The notes: generated from the sequence alone by a model not told the origin. DNA of 64,000 nt from Bacillus sp. Marseille-P3661 (GCF_900240995.1 NZ_LT965956.1:124001-188000), one strand, 5' to 3'. Positions 55,221-63,938 are shown, counted from the first letter of the stretch. Translations and numbers: made by a program.

Positions 55221-56258
55221 TTAATTACCTATATATTTGTGATATAAAGATTTTGCTTCTGTTATATCTTCGGTTCCCTGTACTAGCACTCTTCCGTTTT
55301 TAAAAAGAACTATCGTTATCGTATTAACATGAAATTTTAATAGAAATGGATTTCTTTCAACTTTTCCTATTTGTGCTAGTGTTTTTTCCATTTGTTCTAG
55401 GTCTATAGTGCTTTCTATTTTCGGTGATATTTGGACAGTGTTTCGCCCACATAAGGTAGAATAATCTTCTGAATGAGAGGAAGTTGAACTTAGAAATTCA
55501 AATTTACCATGAACACAAGCAGTACATTGATCATTTTTACTATTCGTAAGCTCCATGCTCATATCGTCGTTTAACCAGATATCGAATTGCTCAAGGTTAG
55601 AATTACTGTGTTGCTTGTCTCCAACTATTAATTTAATTGTTTCTGTTGCTTGATAACTAGCCACTATACTTGTGATTGGCGAAATAACACCTACTGTATC
55701 ACATGTATCACCACGCACGACCGGGGGAGTAGGGAACAGGCAGCGATAACAAGGTCCACCGTGTCCATGGAAAACAGCAAACATCCCCCGAGAGCGAACA
55801 GCACCACCATAGATCCACGGGATTTTATATTTGACTGAAACATCATTCATAATATAACGGATTTGAAAATTATCTGTAGCATCTACAATGATGTCAACAT
55901 TGCTAAGAATTTCTTCAGCGTTCCATGAATGAATATCTGTTACGTAGGGTTTAATTATAATAGAAGAATTTATTTTAGTTAATTTTTCATATGCTGCAAT
56001 AGCTTTGGGTTTATTTTCAAGTGCATCATTTTCATCGTATAACATTTGCCGCTGCAAATTGCTCATTTCAACAAAATCCCTATCGATAATTTTTAAATAA
56101 CCAACACCACTTCGTGTTAGATGATTGGCAATTACTGTCCCTAGTGCTCCTAAACCAACCACGGCAACTTTACTGTCTTTAAGTTTTAGTTGTCCTGATT
56201 GATTAATATTAGGAAATAAAATTTGCCTGGAATATCGTTCAAAACCTTCAGAAATCAT
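55221..56258 (-). CDS. ThiF/MoeB-type sulfur-carrier adenylyltransferase
   Basis: 345 residues from ATG 56258. E1-like ATP site VAVVGLGALGTVIANHLTRSG and RDFVEMSNLQRQMLY; DATDNFQIRYIMNDV with the adenylation Asp; GVISPITSIVASYQATETIKLI late in the domain. Two CxxC pairs (CYRC, CTAC) are zinc ligands. A C-terminal extension of about 85 residues replaces the rhodanese domain seen in some MoeBs. It should activate the Gly-Gly end of a MoaD/ThiS protein; the MoaD-like gene at 58614 and the aldehyde oxidoreductase beside it suggest a pterin cofactor role. Divergent from the oxidoreductase gene. Confidence 0.88.
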   Translation of the reverse strand: MISEGFERYSRQILFPNINQSGQLKLKDSKVAVVGLGALGTVIANHLTRSGVGYLKIIDRDFVEMSNLQRQMLYDENDALENKPKAIAAYEKLTKINSSIIIKPYVTDIHSWNAEEILSNVDIIVDATDNFQIRYIMNDVSVKYKIPWIYGGAVRSRGMFAVFHGHGGPCYRCLFPTPPVVRGDTCDTVGVISPITSIVASYQATETIKLIVGDKQHSNSNLEQFDIWLNDDMSMELTNSKNDQCTACVHGKFEFLSSTSSHSEDYSTLCGRNTVQISPKIESTIDLEQMEKTLAQIGKVERNPFLLKFHVNTITIVLFKNGRVLVQGTEDITEAKSLYHKYIGN

Positions 56259-56342
56259 TATAATCACACCCAATTAAAAATTAAAATAATATTTAAGTAA
56301 TTCTATTAATTTCATTATAATTGTATTATAATAATATGCAAA

Positions 56343-56382
56343 TAGTGGAATTTTGTAGGTATCTACATCATAAAATTCACTA
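56343..56382 (+). promoter_or_regulatory. Structured leader hairpin upstream of the aldehyde oxidoreductase gene
   Basis: TAGTG-GAATTTT (56343-56354) pairs with AAAATTCACTA (56372-56382) with one bulged G, and an inner GTAG/CTAC pair (56355-56358, 56363-56366). It lies 50 bases before the start, with no T run. It could be a transcript leader element or protein site; nature unknown. Confidence 0.4.
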
Positions 56383-56432
56383 CTAATATCTTTTTCTACT
56401 TTACTAAATTTAATTTGAAAAGGGTGACGGGA

Positions 56433-58241
56433 ATGAACCTAGGTGGATTTAATAACAAAGAGGTTGTAGTAGATTTATCGAGTGGTAATGTTACATACCG
56501 TGAAATCAATGAAGAATTAGCTAAGAAATATATTGGTGGTCGTGGTTTAGGTGTTAAGTACGTATTCGATAACGGTCCTGAAGTGGAAGCGTTTTCAGAT
56601 GATAATTTACTATGCATAATGACTGGACCGGTAACTGGATCTCGTTCAACAATGAGCGGTCGACTTTGTGTCGTTACAAAATCTCCATTGACAGGTACGG
56701 TTACCGATTCACATATGGGTGGTTGGACTGCTGCTCGTTTGAAATGGTCTGGTGTTGATAACATTATCTTCTCTGGTAAAAGTGATAAACCGGTGTACCT
56801 ATATATCGAAAATGGTGTGGCTGAACTTCGTGATGCTAGTGAATTATGGGGTAAAGGTGTTCGTGAAACCATTAAAGTTCTCCAAAACCGTTATGGTAAA
56901 GACGATTTAAGTGTAATGACAATCGGCCAAGCGGGAGAAAACAAAATTCGTTTTGCTAATTGGATGAATGAACATGATCGTGCTGCAGGACGCGGAGGAA
57001 CTGGTGCTGTTGCAGGCCATAAGAATCTAAAAGCAATTGTAATTAAAGCAGCGCAAAAGGGCAATATGCCTGAACCGAAAGATAAAGATAGTTACTTAGC
57101 AGCTAATAAGAAAGCGACAAAGGCTGTGTTAGAAGGTGGCTTAACTGCTCCTAAAAAAGGCGGATTATCGCTTTATGGAACAAACGTATTAATGAATATC
57201 ATTAATGAAGTAGGTGCTTTACCTTCATATAACTCAAAAGAATCTCATTTCGAACGAGCAGAAGAGCATAGTGGTGAAGAAATTCGCAAAACGATTCTTG
57301 TTGCAGACAATGCTTGCCATGCCTGTCCAGTAGCCTGTAAGAAAGAGGTAGAGGTAACAGAAGGTAAGTATAAGACTAGAGTTGAAAGCTTTGAATTTGA
57401 ATCAGCATTCGCTGTAGGTTCCAACTGTGGTTTAGTTGACAAAGAACCAATAGCATTCTTAATCGATATTTGTAATGAATATGGTATGGACACAATTGAG
57501 CTAGGTCATGCTTTTTCCGTTACGATGGAAGCATACGAAAAAGGCATTATCGAAGAAAAGCTTGAGTGGGGCGATGCTGATGCGATGATCGAGCTTGCCA
57601 AAAAGATTCCATTCAGAGAAGGCTTAGGGGATATTTTAGCTGAGGGACCTGCACGTGCAGCACAAAAATTCGGGTCACCAGAGTTATCTATGTCTGTTAA
57701 AGGCCAATCGATCCCAGCGTACGACCCACGTGGAATCCAAGGCATCGGCTTAGGTTATGCAACAAGTAACCGTGGTGCATGTCATTTACGCGGCTATACA
57801 GTTGCAAGTGAGATCGCAGGTATTCCTGAACCAACTGATCGTACAGCGGCAGAAGGAAAAGGTGAATTACTAAAAGTATTCCAAGATCTGTTATCATTCT
57901 CTGATTCTATGAATATTTGTAAATTCTCATCTTTCTCTGAAAATGCTGAGCATTATGCAGAACAATACAGTACAATGACTGGTAATTCATTAACTGCTGA
58001 TGATGTAATGAAGGCAGGAGAAAGAATATATAATCTAGAACGCTATTACAATAACCTTGCTGGTTATAATAAGCGTGAAGATGATTTCTTACCAAAACGC
58101 TTTACTGAAGAAGGAGCATCTGGTAACAGTAAAGGAATGGTAAGTCGCATGGATATTATGCTTGATGAATATTACCAAGTCCGCGGTTGGAAAGATGGCG
58201 TAGTAACTAAGGAAAAATTAAAAGAATTAGAGATTATCTAA
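56433..58241 (+). CDS. Aldehyde:ferredoxin oxidoreductase family protein (tungsten/molybdenum)
   Basis: 602 residues from ATG 56433. The AOR start is exact: VVVDLSSGNVTYREINEELAKKYIGGRGLG. Cofactor-binding RAAGRGGTGAVAGHKNLKAIVI in part, 4Fe-4S Cys CHACPVAC (three Cys) and a late Cys in SMNICKF, AYDPRGIQGIGLGYATSNRGACHLRG for the bis-pyranopterin. All expected ligands are seen. It oxidises aldehydes to acids with ferredoxin or, in some relatives, reduces carboxylic acids. The ferredoxin partner is not encoded near. Its cofactor needs the ThiF/MoaD-type proteins encoded at its flanks. Confidence 0.94.
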   Translation: MNLGGFNNKEVVVDLSSGNVTYREINEELAKKYIGGRGLGVKYVFDNGPEVEAFSDDNLLCIMTGPVTGSRSTMSGRLCVVTKSPLTGTVTDSHMGGWTAARLKWSGVDNIIFSGKSDKPVYLYIENGVAELRDASELWGKGVRETIKVLQNRYGKDDLSVMTIGQAGENKIRFANWMNEHDRAAGRGGTGAVAGHKNLKAIVIKAAQKGNMPEPKDKDSYLAANKKATKAVLEGGLTAPKKGGLSLYGTNVLMNIINEVGALPSYNSKESHFERAEEHSGEEIRKTILVADNACHACPVACKKEVEVTEGKYKTRVESFEFESAFAVGSNCGLVDKEPIAFLIDICNEYGMDTIELGHAFSVTMEAYEKGIIEEKLEWGDADAMIELAKKIPFREGLGDILAEGPARAAQKFGSPELSMSVKGQSIPAYDPRGIQGIGLGYATSNRGACHLRGYTVASEIAGIPEPTDRTAAEGKGELLKVFQDLLSFSDSMNICKFSSFSENAEHYAEQYSTMTGNSLTADDVMKAGERIYNLERYYNNLAGYNKREDDFLPKRFTEEGASGNSKGMVSRMDIMLDEYYQVRGWKDGVVTKEKLKELEII

Positions 58242-58289
58242 TTCATATATAATTAGATGGCGTTTGATATCTTCAATGCCGTCAAAATT

Positions 58290-58334
58290 AAAAGTCTTGT
58301 ATTTTCCTCGAGAAGGAATATACAAGACTTTTTT
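58290..58334. terminator. Large bidirectional terminator
   Basis: AAAAGTCTTGTAT (58290-58302) pairs with ATACAAGACTTTT (58320-58332), with an inner TTCC/GGAA stem. T runs in both directions separate the convergent AOR and minus-strand genes. Confidence 0.9.
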
Positions 58335-58339
58335 CCGCG

Positions 58340-58612
58340 CTAACCACCGATACGTGTAGTTTTCTTTCGATAGTTTGCAATCAGCTTATTTAACTCGTTT
58401 TCGTTATCAGCTTTGAATAGTACGTGAACAGCATTAACAATAAACGTTGAAGTAATAGTAACTTCTTCTTCCTTAATAATTTCTGCTTTCCAAGTGTTTG
58501 TTTCAAATACAAATGGGAACGTAGTACTAATTTGTTTACCGCCTAGTTCAATAAAATATTCAATTAGATGCTCTAATTTTATTCCACGGAATTCTAATTT
58601 CTTTTCATTCAT
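58340..58612 (-). CDS. Small MoaD-associated protein (DUF1952-like)
   Basis: 90 residues from ATG 58612, right after the MoaD-like stop codon (58614). Start MNEKKLEFRGIKLEHLIEYF, then ELGGKQISTTFPFVFETNTWKAEI and a C-terminal NELNKLIANYRKK helix. The GIxLEHLIEYFxELGG pattern recalls the C-terminal domain attached to MoaD-related proteins of Thermus; here it would be a separate gene next to MoaD. The family call is from memory and uncertain. Tight coupling supports a joint role with the MoaD-like protein. Confidence 0.55.
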   Translation of the reverse strand: MNEKKLEFRGIKLEHLIEYFIELGGKQISTTFPFVFETNTWKAEIIKEEEVTITSTFIVNAVHVLFKADNENELNKLIANYRKKTTRIGG

Positions 58613-58613
58613 T

Positions 58614-58892
58614 TTAACCACCTGCAACTGGAGGAAATAATGCAAACTGATCTTCAGGATTTATAACTGTTAATAGTCCATCTTTATGGATAATATTATG
58701 GCCGTTAATAAAAACATGGACAAATTGTTTTAATATACGTTCTTCCGTAAAGATTTCTTCCTCCATATCCGGAAACATTCTTACTAATTCTTCTAGTATA
58801 TCAATAACAACATAAGTTTCAGATGGTACCTCAACTATACTTGCACCACATATTTCACGTAAATTTGCAAAAACTTTAACTTTTACATTCAT
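58614..58892 (-). CDS. MoaD/ThiS-type sulfur carrier protein
   Basis: 92 residues. The ubiquitin-like fold starts MNVKVKVFANLREICGASIVEV and ends in FALFPPVAGG, the Gly-Gly tail on which the thiocarboxylate is made. GGGAGGT lies ahead of the ATG. With the ThiF/MoeB-like enzyme it should deliver sulfur for the pterin of the aldehyde oxidoreductase. Extra residues in the middle (EEEIFTEERILKQFVHVFINGHN in outline) are common in the aldehyde-oxidoreductase-linked subgroup. Confidence 0.88.
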   Translation of the reverse strand: MNVKVKVFANLREICGASIVEVPSETYVVIDILEELVRMFPDMEEEIFTEERILKQFVHVFINGHNIIHKDGLLTVINPEDQFALFPPVAGG

Positions 58893-59034
58893 TATTGTGA
58901 CCTCCCTTAGTTTATTTTAATATATAAATAGATTTCAAACCATATAGGTGCACATTCCCATTAATAAATCTCTAAGTATTGAATCCAAATTTGTATTTAT
59001 TATTAGATACCTCGAATGTTTGAAAATAAAAAAA

Positions 59035-59054
59035 GCAAGTGCATTAACACTTGC
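59035..59054 (-). terminator. Terminator of the aldolase gene
   Basis: GCAAGTG (59035-59041) pairs with CACTTGC (59048-59054). On the minus strand seven T follow, a strong terminator. It separates the aldolase from the MoaD-like gene. Confidence 0.85.
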
Positions 59055-59094
59055 AAAATGTATATATTTTTAAAGGTTATGCTTATAAAATCAT

Positions 59095-60048
59095 TTACTT
59101 TGAAGATAGACTAGATTCAGGTGTTGTCACTTTGTCATAAAAATCTTCAAATTTATCACGATTTTCACTATCACGGTATGCCATGGCTACTCTAGGATGT
59201 TCATTAAGCAAACCTGAAATCATGTAAGGAATAATATAGCCCCACTCCCATTTTTCTCGCATTTCTAGCATATGCCTTTCAATTACTCCAAGAACAGGTT
59301 TTAATTCATAACTTGATTTTTGAATGTAACTAACAAGTAGTTCGGTATGACAGTTACCTGCTGCTCGTCCCATACCATAAACGGAAGAGTCAAGGAAAGT
59401 AACACCGTTGCGAATCGCTGAAAGTGTATTGGCAAAGGCTAACTGCATATTGTTATGGGTATGTATTCCTAGCTGTTTATTTGGTACCATTTCTTTGAAT
59501 TTCTTAACTTGATGTTCAATATCTAAAGGATCTAAGCTACCGAATGAGTCCACGATATAAACAACGTCAACAGAACTTTCCCGAACCATTTCAAACGCTT
59601 TTATAAGCTGATTTTCAGGCACGCTTGATAATGCCATAATATTAAGTGTAGTTTCATAACCAAGGTCGTGAAACATTTCCACAAGCTCTAAACCTTTATC
59701 GACTTCGCGGATATAACAAGCCACACGAATCATATCTAATACACTTTCATCACGAGGCAAAATGTCATCTGGGTCTACACGTCCTATATCAACTAATGCA
59801 GATAGTTTGGTGAACTTTTTCTCAGGGATTATTTCTTTTAAAAAGTTATCATCAAGAAATCTCCATGGATTGGGTTCTGTCGCATTAAGAAGCTTTGGAG
59901 AATTTTTGTAACCAATCTCCATATACTCCACACCAGCTTCACTAAGGCTATTATACAAGTCTTGAACAAATTCAACACTGAAGTCCCAATTGTTAACTAA
60001 TCCTCCATCTCGAATCGTACAGTCTAAAATTTTGCTACGATGATCCAT
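59095..60048 (-). CDS. DRE-TIM aldolase-like protein (HMGL-like)
   Basis: 317 residues from ATG 60048 (GGAGG 7 bases ahead; longer start at 60099 lacks a ribosome site). A TIM-barrel start ILDCTIRDGGLVNNWDFS, with the metal Asp of the DCTxRDGG motif, GVEYMEIGYKNSPKLL, VYIVDSFGSLDPLD and LGIHTHNNMQLAFANTLSAI with two metal His. It resembles 4-hydroxy-2-oxovalerate aldolase-type enzymes. The reaction is unknown. Its own transcript is suggested by the terminator after it. Confidence 0.83.
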   Translation of the reverse strand: MDHRSKILDCTIRDGGLVNNWDFSVEFVQDLYNSLSEAGVEYMEIGYKNSPKLLNATEPNPWRFLDDNFLKEIIPEKKFTKLSALVDIGRVDPDDILPRDESVLDMIRVACYIREVDKGLELVEMFHDLGYETTLNIMALSSVPENQLIKAFEMVRESSVDVVYIVDSFGSLDPLDIEHQVKKFKEMVPNKQLGIHTHNNMQLAFANTLSAIRNGVTFLDSSVYGMGRAAGNCHTELLVSYIQKSSYELKPVLGVIERHMLEMREKWEWGYIIPYMISGLLNEHPRVAMAYRDSENRDKFEDFYDKVTTPESSLSSK

Positions 60049-60369
60049 GTCATTTCCTCCTATTATTTCGATTGTAGTTAGCATATTTGTTATGATCATT
60101 AGTATGCAATTATATATTAATATATATTTTACTATGATATCCTTGTACCCGCTAAACAGTCAATAGATTTTTCTGAAAATTTGATTTTTCAAAAGAAACA
60201 AATTGGGTCTACCATCTTATGCTTTACCATATATGTTAAATAAATGTACTTTAAAGGCCTTAAGAACGTAGAAAAGATCCATTAAAATTTCTAATTTCAG
60301 TAACAATATTTTAATACTCAAAAGATTCCTGTTATTATATAGGTAATAACTGTTAAGGGAGGAAGAGGT
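60049..60369. other. Divergent intergenic region with a near-perfect CodY box
   Basis: About 320 bases between the aldolase gene (minus) and spo0M (plus). Besides the CodY-like site there is no gene or strong hairpin. A TATATAGG-type element and GTTAAGGGAGG ribosome site lie just ahead of spo0M. Confidence 0.45.
60167..60181. promoter_or_regulatory. CodY box-like operator
   Basis: ATTTTTCTGAAAATT agrees with AATTTTCWGAAAATT at 14 of 15 positions. It lies 119 bases ahead of the aldolase start and 189 ahead of spo0M. It could set either gene under nutritional (GTP, branched-chain amino acid) control. Confidence 0.6.
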
Positions 60370-61140
60370 ATGTCTTTTTTCGGAAAAATGTTTGCAAGTA
60401 TTGGAATAGGTTCTGCTAAGGTAGACACTGTTTTAGCAAATGATAAATTAACACCAGGGGAAGAGATAAAAGGAAAAGTGGTAGTAAAAGGCGGAAATGT
60501 TCAACAAGAAATTGATGAAATTTATTTAAGTGTTGTTACTTTTTACGAACGTGAAGTAAATGATAAGAAAGTAAAGGAAGAAACAGTCATTGGAAAATAT
60601 CGTTTATCAGAACGTTTTTCAATTAATCAAAATGAAACACAGGAAATTCCGTTTTCATTTATGCTACCGATTGATACACCAGTCACGTTAGGAAAAACCA
60701 AAGTATGGGTACAAACAGGACTTGATATTAAAATGGCTATTGATCCTGCTGATCGTGATTATATAGAAGTTAATGCCCATCCTTTAATGAATGCCTTTTT
60801 AAATACAGTCACGGATTTAGGATTTCGATTAAGAGAGGTTGAAGTGCAAGCTGCACCTCGTCATATTAGAGGAAGATTGCCTTTTCTTCAAGAGTTCGAA
60901 TTCGTTCCAATTAGTGGTGAATTCAGAGGCAGACTTGATGAACTTGAAGTTGTGTTCATTTCAATTCGACCAGATCAAATGGACGTTTTGTTGCAGGTAG
61001 ATCGACGAGCTAATAATTTAGGCGGCCTTTTTTCAGAAATGCTGAATATGGATGAAACAAATTTAAAAATTTCTGTTAGTAAGGAAGACATTCCATATCT
61101 AAAACAAAAGCTTGAAAACCTTATTAGACAATATAGCTAA
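60370..61140 (+). CDS. spo0M: Sporulation-control protein Spo0M
   Basis: 256 residues. MSFFGKMFASIGIGSAKVDTVL opens the arrestin-like N-terminal domain; GEEIKGKVVVKGGNVQQEIDEIYLSV, SFMLPIDTPVTLGKTKVWVQTGLDIKMAIDP in parts, then LREVEVQAAPR, and a C-terminal EFRGRLDELEVVFISIRPD block. Length equals B. subtilis Spo0M (258). It sits in the cytosol and influences early sporulation and division. GGGAGGAAGAGGT lies ahead of the ATG. Confidence 0.95.
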   Translation: MSFFGKMFASIGIGSAKVDTVLANDKLTPGEEIKGKVVVKGGNVQQEIDEIYLSVVTFYEREVNDKKVKEETVIGKYRLSERFSINQNETQEIPFSFMLPIDTPVTLGKTKVWVQTGLDIKMAIDPADRDYIEVNAHPLMNAFLNTVTDLGFRLREVEVQAAPRHIRGRLPFLQEFEFVPISGEFRGRLDELEVVFISIRPDQMDVLLQVDRRANNLGGLFSEMLNMDETNLKISVSKEDIPYLKQKLENLIRQYS

Positions 61141-61163
61141 TCTCGTAGCTTTGCTGAATGATG

Positions 61164-61207
61164 AAAGTATAGGTGTTTTTTCAATAAACTACCTATACTT
61201 TTTTTAA
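61164..61207 (+). terminator. Intrinsic terminator
   Basis: AAAGTATAGGT (61164-61174) pairs with ACCTATACTTT (61191-61201), followed by TTTT. Loop of 16 bases. Confidence 0.8.
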
Positions 61208-61287
61208 TGAAAAGTCTGCTTGACGTTGAAACCTTCTTTTATTTCAAACGTAAATAGTAATAACGTCAGGTATAAAGGAGAAAAACT

Positions 61288-61470
61288 ATGTTAAAGAAAT
61301 TATTAGGAAAGTTATTAAATACAAATCATCATTATCGTTATAGCAGTAGTGATAATAAAAGACGTTCCCGTAAACATTATTCTAACAAACATCATTCAAG
61401 CTATGGCCACCATCACTATAAAAGAAAACATAAAAGCGGAAGTTTTTTCTCAAGTTTCTTTAGTAGTTAA
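61288..61470 (+). CDS. Small His/Ser/Lys-rich basic protein
   Basis: 60 residues: start MLKKLLGKLLNTNHHYRY, then Ser- and His-rich basic repeats (KHYSNKHHSSYGHHHYK), end SGSFFSSFFSS. AAAGGAGAAA lies ahead of the ATG. No known fold. It ends 12 bases before the kinase gene and has no terminator, so the two are one transcript. Ser and Tyr residues and basic charge make it a possible kinase target or a metal or anion binder; that is inference. Confidence 0.6.
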   Translation: MLKKLLGKLLNTNHHYRYSSSDNKRRSRKHYSNKHHSSYGHHHYKRKHKSGSFFSSFFSS

Positions 61471-61482
61471 TTATTAAGTGAA

Positions 61483-62304
61483 ATGGTGATTCTTCTAAAC
61501 AGAATTAAATCGTTTATTCTTGACCGTCCAATTAAAAAAGGCAATGTGTTAAAAGAACGATATAGGATAATTGAAGTTATAGGAGAAGGGAGCTATGGCA
61601 TCACCTATCTTGCCACTGATATTTCTACTAACACTTCATGTGTCCTGAAACAAATAAAACCTTCAAGACGAAAACTAGAACATGTGACTAAGGCGTTTAG
61701 TTATGAAAAAAGAATACTGTCTATGCTAAACCATCCACAAATTCCGAGTTATCGAGGTAGCCTTAATCATAATGGTCACCAATTTTTAATTATGGATTAT
61801 GTTCCGGGCTGTACGTTTGAAGAACTAATTTTTAACGATGGAAAACACTTTGATGAGTTAATGACTTTCAACATATTACAGCAGATCGTAGAAGTGATTC
61901 AATATTGTCATGAGTTAAATATTATTCACCGAGATTTAAGGATTCCTAATATTTTATTTAATAAGGGAAAAATTTTTATCGTTGATTTTGGATTAGCCCG
62001 TTTCACAAATACTATCACACACGATGAAAATAATCGTTATTATGAAATTGAAAAGCAGTTAAGGCGAGAAATACATCCTAATAGTGATTTTTATGCGCTC
62101 GGTCATTTTGCTCTCTTTTTATTATATTCGACGTTCAATCCGCAAATTGATGAAGAAAAAAGTTGGGAAGAGGAGTTACAGCTTACTGACCGATCACGTT
62201 GTTTTTTACGAAAACTACTACAGCTGGAGAAACCTTATTTAGACCATAAAGAATTAAACGATGATTTAACTGAGTTAATTCAATATATAAATACTATTTC
62301 ATAA
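61483..62304 (+). CDS. Ser/Thr protein kinase-like protein (YbdM type)
   Basis: 273 residues, soluble. Hanks-kinase motifs: Gly-loop GEGSYGIT (34-41), Lys56 in CVLKQIK, Glu75, catalytic loop HRDLRIPN (149-156) with Asp151 and Asn156, and DFG at 168-170. The +2 Lys of HRDLK is Arg153, which is atypical, and the protein ends soon after the C-lobe (about 100 residues shorter than PrkC's kinase plus tail). It recalls YbdM of B. subtilis. No extracellular PASTA part. Activity is likely but the loop change should be weighed. Confidence 0.85.
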   Translation: MVILLNRIKSFILDRPIKKGNVLKERYRIIEVIGEGSYGITYLATDISTNTSCVLKQIKPSRRKLEHVTKAFSYEKRILSMLNHPQIPSYRGSLNHNGHQFLIMDYVPGCTFEELIFNDGKHFDELMTFNILQQIVEVIQYCHELNIIHRDLRIPNILFNKGKIFIVDFGLARFTNTITHDENNRYYEIEKQLRREIHPNSDFYALGHFALFLLYSTFNPQIDEEKSWEEELQLTDRSRCFLRKLLQLEKPYLDHKELNDDLTELIQYINTIS

Positions 62305-62445
62305 GAAGTAAGAAATCGTACCTTAGCAGAAGAATATTACCTATTTTACATCTGTAAGAGTTATTCCATTATTTTATAGCATGAATCATTAAAAAATACC
62401 CAAACTAACATTGTGGAGATTAACAAATAGATGGAGGTTAGTGTT

Positions 62446-62568
62446 ATGGGTAAAAAAGATCGTAATAGACTACAGCCAAAGAAGAATAATCATACTCCAA
62501 ATGATGCGGTTCGAGCTAAAGAAATTGCTCATAGTGAAGAATACTCTGCTATTGATAGAAAGAATTAA
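62446..62568 (+). CDS. Small hydrophilic protein, YfhE-like
   Basis: 40 residues: MGKKDRNRLQPKKNNHTPND then AVRAKEIAHSEEYSAIDRKN. GGAGG (62433-62437) lies 8 bases ahead, and a terminator hairpin follows. Basic start, acidic middle, ends in a short S-x-EY-x-x-xD pattern that recalls YfhE-type small proteins. The family call is unsure. Too short for most gene callers. Confidence 0.5.
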   Translation: MGKKDRNRLQPKKNNHTPNDAVRAKEIAHSEEYSAIDRKN

Positions 62569-62580
62569 ATTTCATTAATT

Positions 62581-62612
62581 AAAGCCGTTGTGTAAAGATA
62601 CGCAACGGCTTT
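62581..62612 (+). terminator. Intrinsic terminator
   Basis: AAAGCCGTTG (62581-62590) pairs with CAACGGCTTT (62603-62612), followed by AATATT. The T run is weak on both sides. Confidence 0.65.
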
Positions 62613-62745
62613 AATATTGATCGAAGAGTTAACCTCTCGTCACTAAAGTTCACAGAATGTTCATGATGTTTCGTTATTAATACAGACGCCATCACTTAAA
62701 CCTGATAAGATGAAAAAGAGAAATAAGGAGGGGTGAAAACATCCT

Positions 62746-63222
62746 ATGTTGGCAGGTTTTAAGGATACGTTAACCAATATTGTTGAGGTATTAAAGGAAG
62801 ATGGACTTGATACGCATTATTTCGAGGATGAAGGCCGGTTTCTTTTTCGTATAGATGAACTAATGTATGACGCTGGATTTAGTTGTAATAATATTGTGCT
62901 CGATGTTTTTTTTGATGAGGAAGAAAAGGTGCTTTTTATTGGTTTATTGCGTTTTCCAAAAAGATTTAGACGATCAGGATTAGGTTCGAAAATAGTAACT
63001 GCAATTAAAAGCTATGCCAATAAACATCATTTTTTTATTTATTTAGATGCATGGAATGAATCTCAATCATTTTGGAAGAGGCATGGTTTCAAACATGTGT
63101 ACACAGATAAATATAATTTTGAAATATTAGGTTATTCCGGTGATGGTTTCGATATTTTTCATGAATGGGAAACATTTAAAAAAACAAAAGTATTTAAAAC
63201 ATATCTTGTATGTCATGAATAA
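62746..63222 (+). CDS. GNAT-like acetyltransferase
   Basis: 158 residues. The acetyl-CoA loop FRRSGLGSKIVTAIKSYA and a late FWKRHGFKHVYTDKYNFEILGY define a GNAT fold; the start (MLAGFKDTLTNIVEVL) and the end (WETFKKTKVFKTYLVCHE) are additional helical parts. AAGGAGGGG precedes the ATG. The substrate is unknown. Confidence 0.75.
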   Translation: MLAGFKDTLTNIVEVLKEDGLDTHYFEDEGRFLFRIDELMYDAGFSCNNIVLDVFFDEEEKVLFIGLLRFPKRFRRSGLGSKIVTAIKSYANKHHFFIYLDAWNESQSFWKRHGFKHVYTDKYNFEILGYSGDGFDIFHEWETFKKTKVFKTYLVCHE

Positions 63223-63484
63223 TATTCCGACATTATTCTATTAATCTTTACGCGAAATGAAAAAATACGTTAATACTGCACCGGAAAATTCAGCGATGCT
63301 GTCGAAAGTTGATGTACGATTGATAGGGACAAGCTTTAATCATATTGTATAATAAATGTAAGGAGTATAGTGAAAATATTTCAAATATTCTATCATTTTT
63401 CTTCTTACATCATAAATGATAATAGATTCAATGATCATAAGAAGAGTCTACTCCTAACAAAAAAATGTTAAGAGGGATACCAAT

Positions 63485-63799
63485 ATGTTATCAGTATTTT
63501 CGCCCAAAAAACCAACACAGTATAAGTATGATGTAACGATTTTGCAAGCACCATCCTACGGACAGCGAAGAGGCTATAAAGCCGTGTATCGCTTAAACAT
63601 TTTAGCTATGTCACATCATGAGGTTTTAGAATCTACTTTTCGTAAGTTTAATGTACTAGATCTAGTTCCTGCAGATTACGATGCAAGATATATTGGAACG
63701 GGAGATATTATCTTAATTGATGAAGGAATTAATGGTAAAACATATTATCAACTAAATATTGGTGGTTGGACAAAGATTAACCGTGTTCGAGTAATCTAA
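63485..63799 (+). CDS. YodL domain protein
   Basis: 104 residues. TILQAPSYGQRRGYKAVYRLNILA in part, STFRKFNVLDLVPADYDARYIGTGDIILID and YYQLNIGGWTKINRVRVI match the YodL domain, found in B. subtilis YodL, where it affects cell shape when overexpressed during sporulation, acting through MreB. AAGAGGG lies ahead of the ATG. It is the last full gene of the window and is closed by a hairpin. Confidence 0.8.
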   Translation: MLSVFSPKKPTQYKYDVTILQAPSYGQRRGYKAVYRLNILAMSHHEVLESTFRKFNVLDLVPADYDARYIGTGDIILIDEGINGKTYYQLNIGGWTKINRVRVI

Positions 63800-63816
63800 G
63801 TTCAATTATTATAAGT

Positions 63817-63875
63817 AAACTAACATCAACAACCAACAGGGTTTTAAAACCTGTTAATGCTGATGTTAGTTTATT
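63817..63875. terminator. Nested hairpin terminator
   Basis: AAACTAACATCA (63817-63828) pairs with TGATGTTAGTTT (63861-63872), with an inner AACAGG/CCTGTT stem (63835-63840 and 63850-63855). T-rich sequence follows on the plus side; it likely works in both directions. Confidence 0.75.
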
Positions 63876-63938
63876 TAGTCCGTACATGTAAAATAAAGGG
63901 AAATCATATTAGCTTGAATTTTGCTAAAAAGCGGTGTC

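Noticed and set aside
56396-56872. 158-codon frame antisense to the aldehyde oxidoreductase
   Set aside because: Shadow frame; overlaps the promoter and start of a confident gene.
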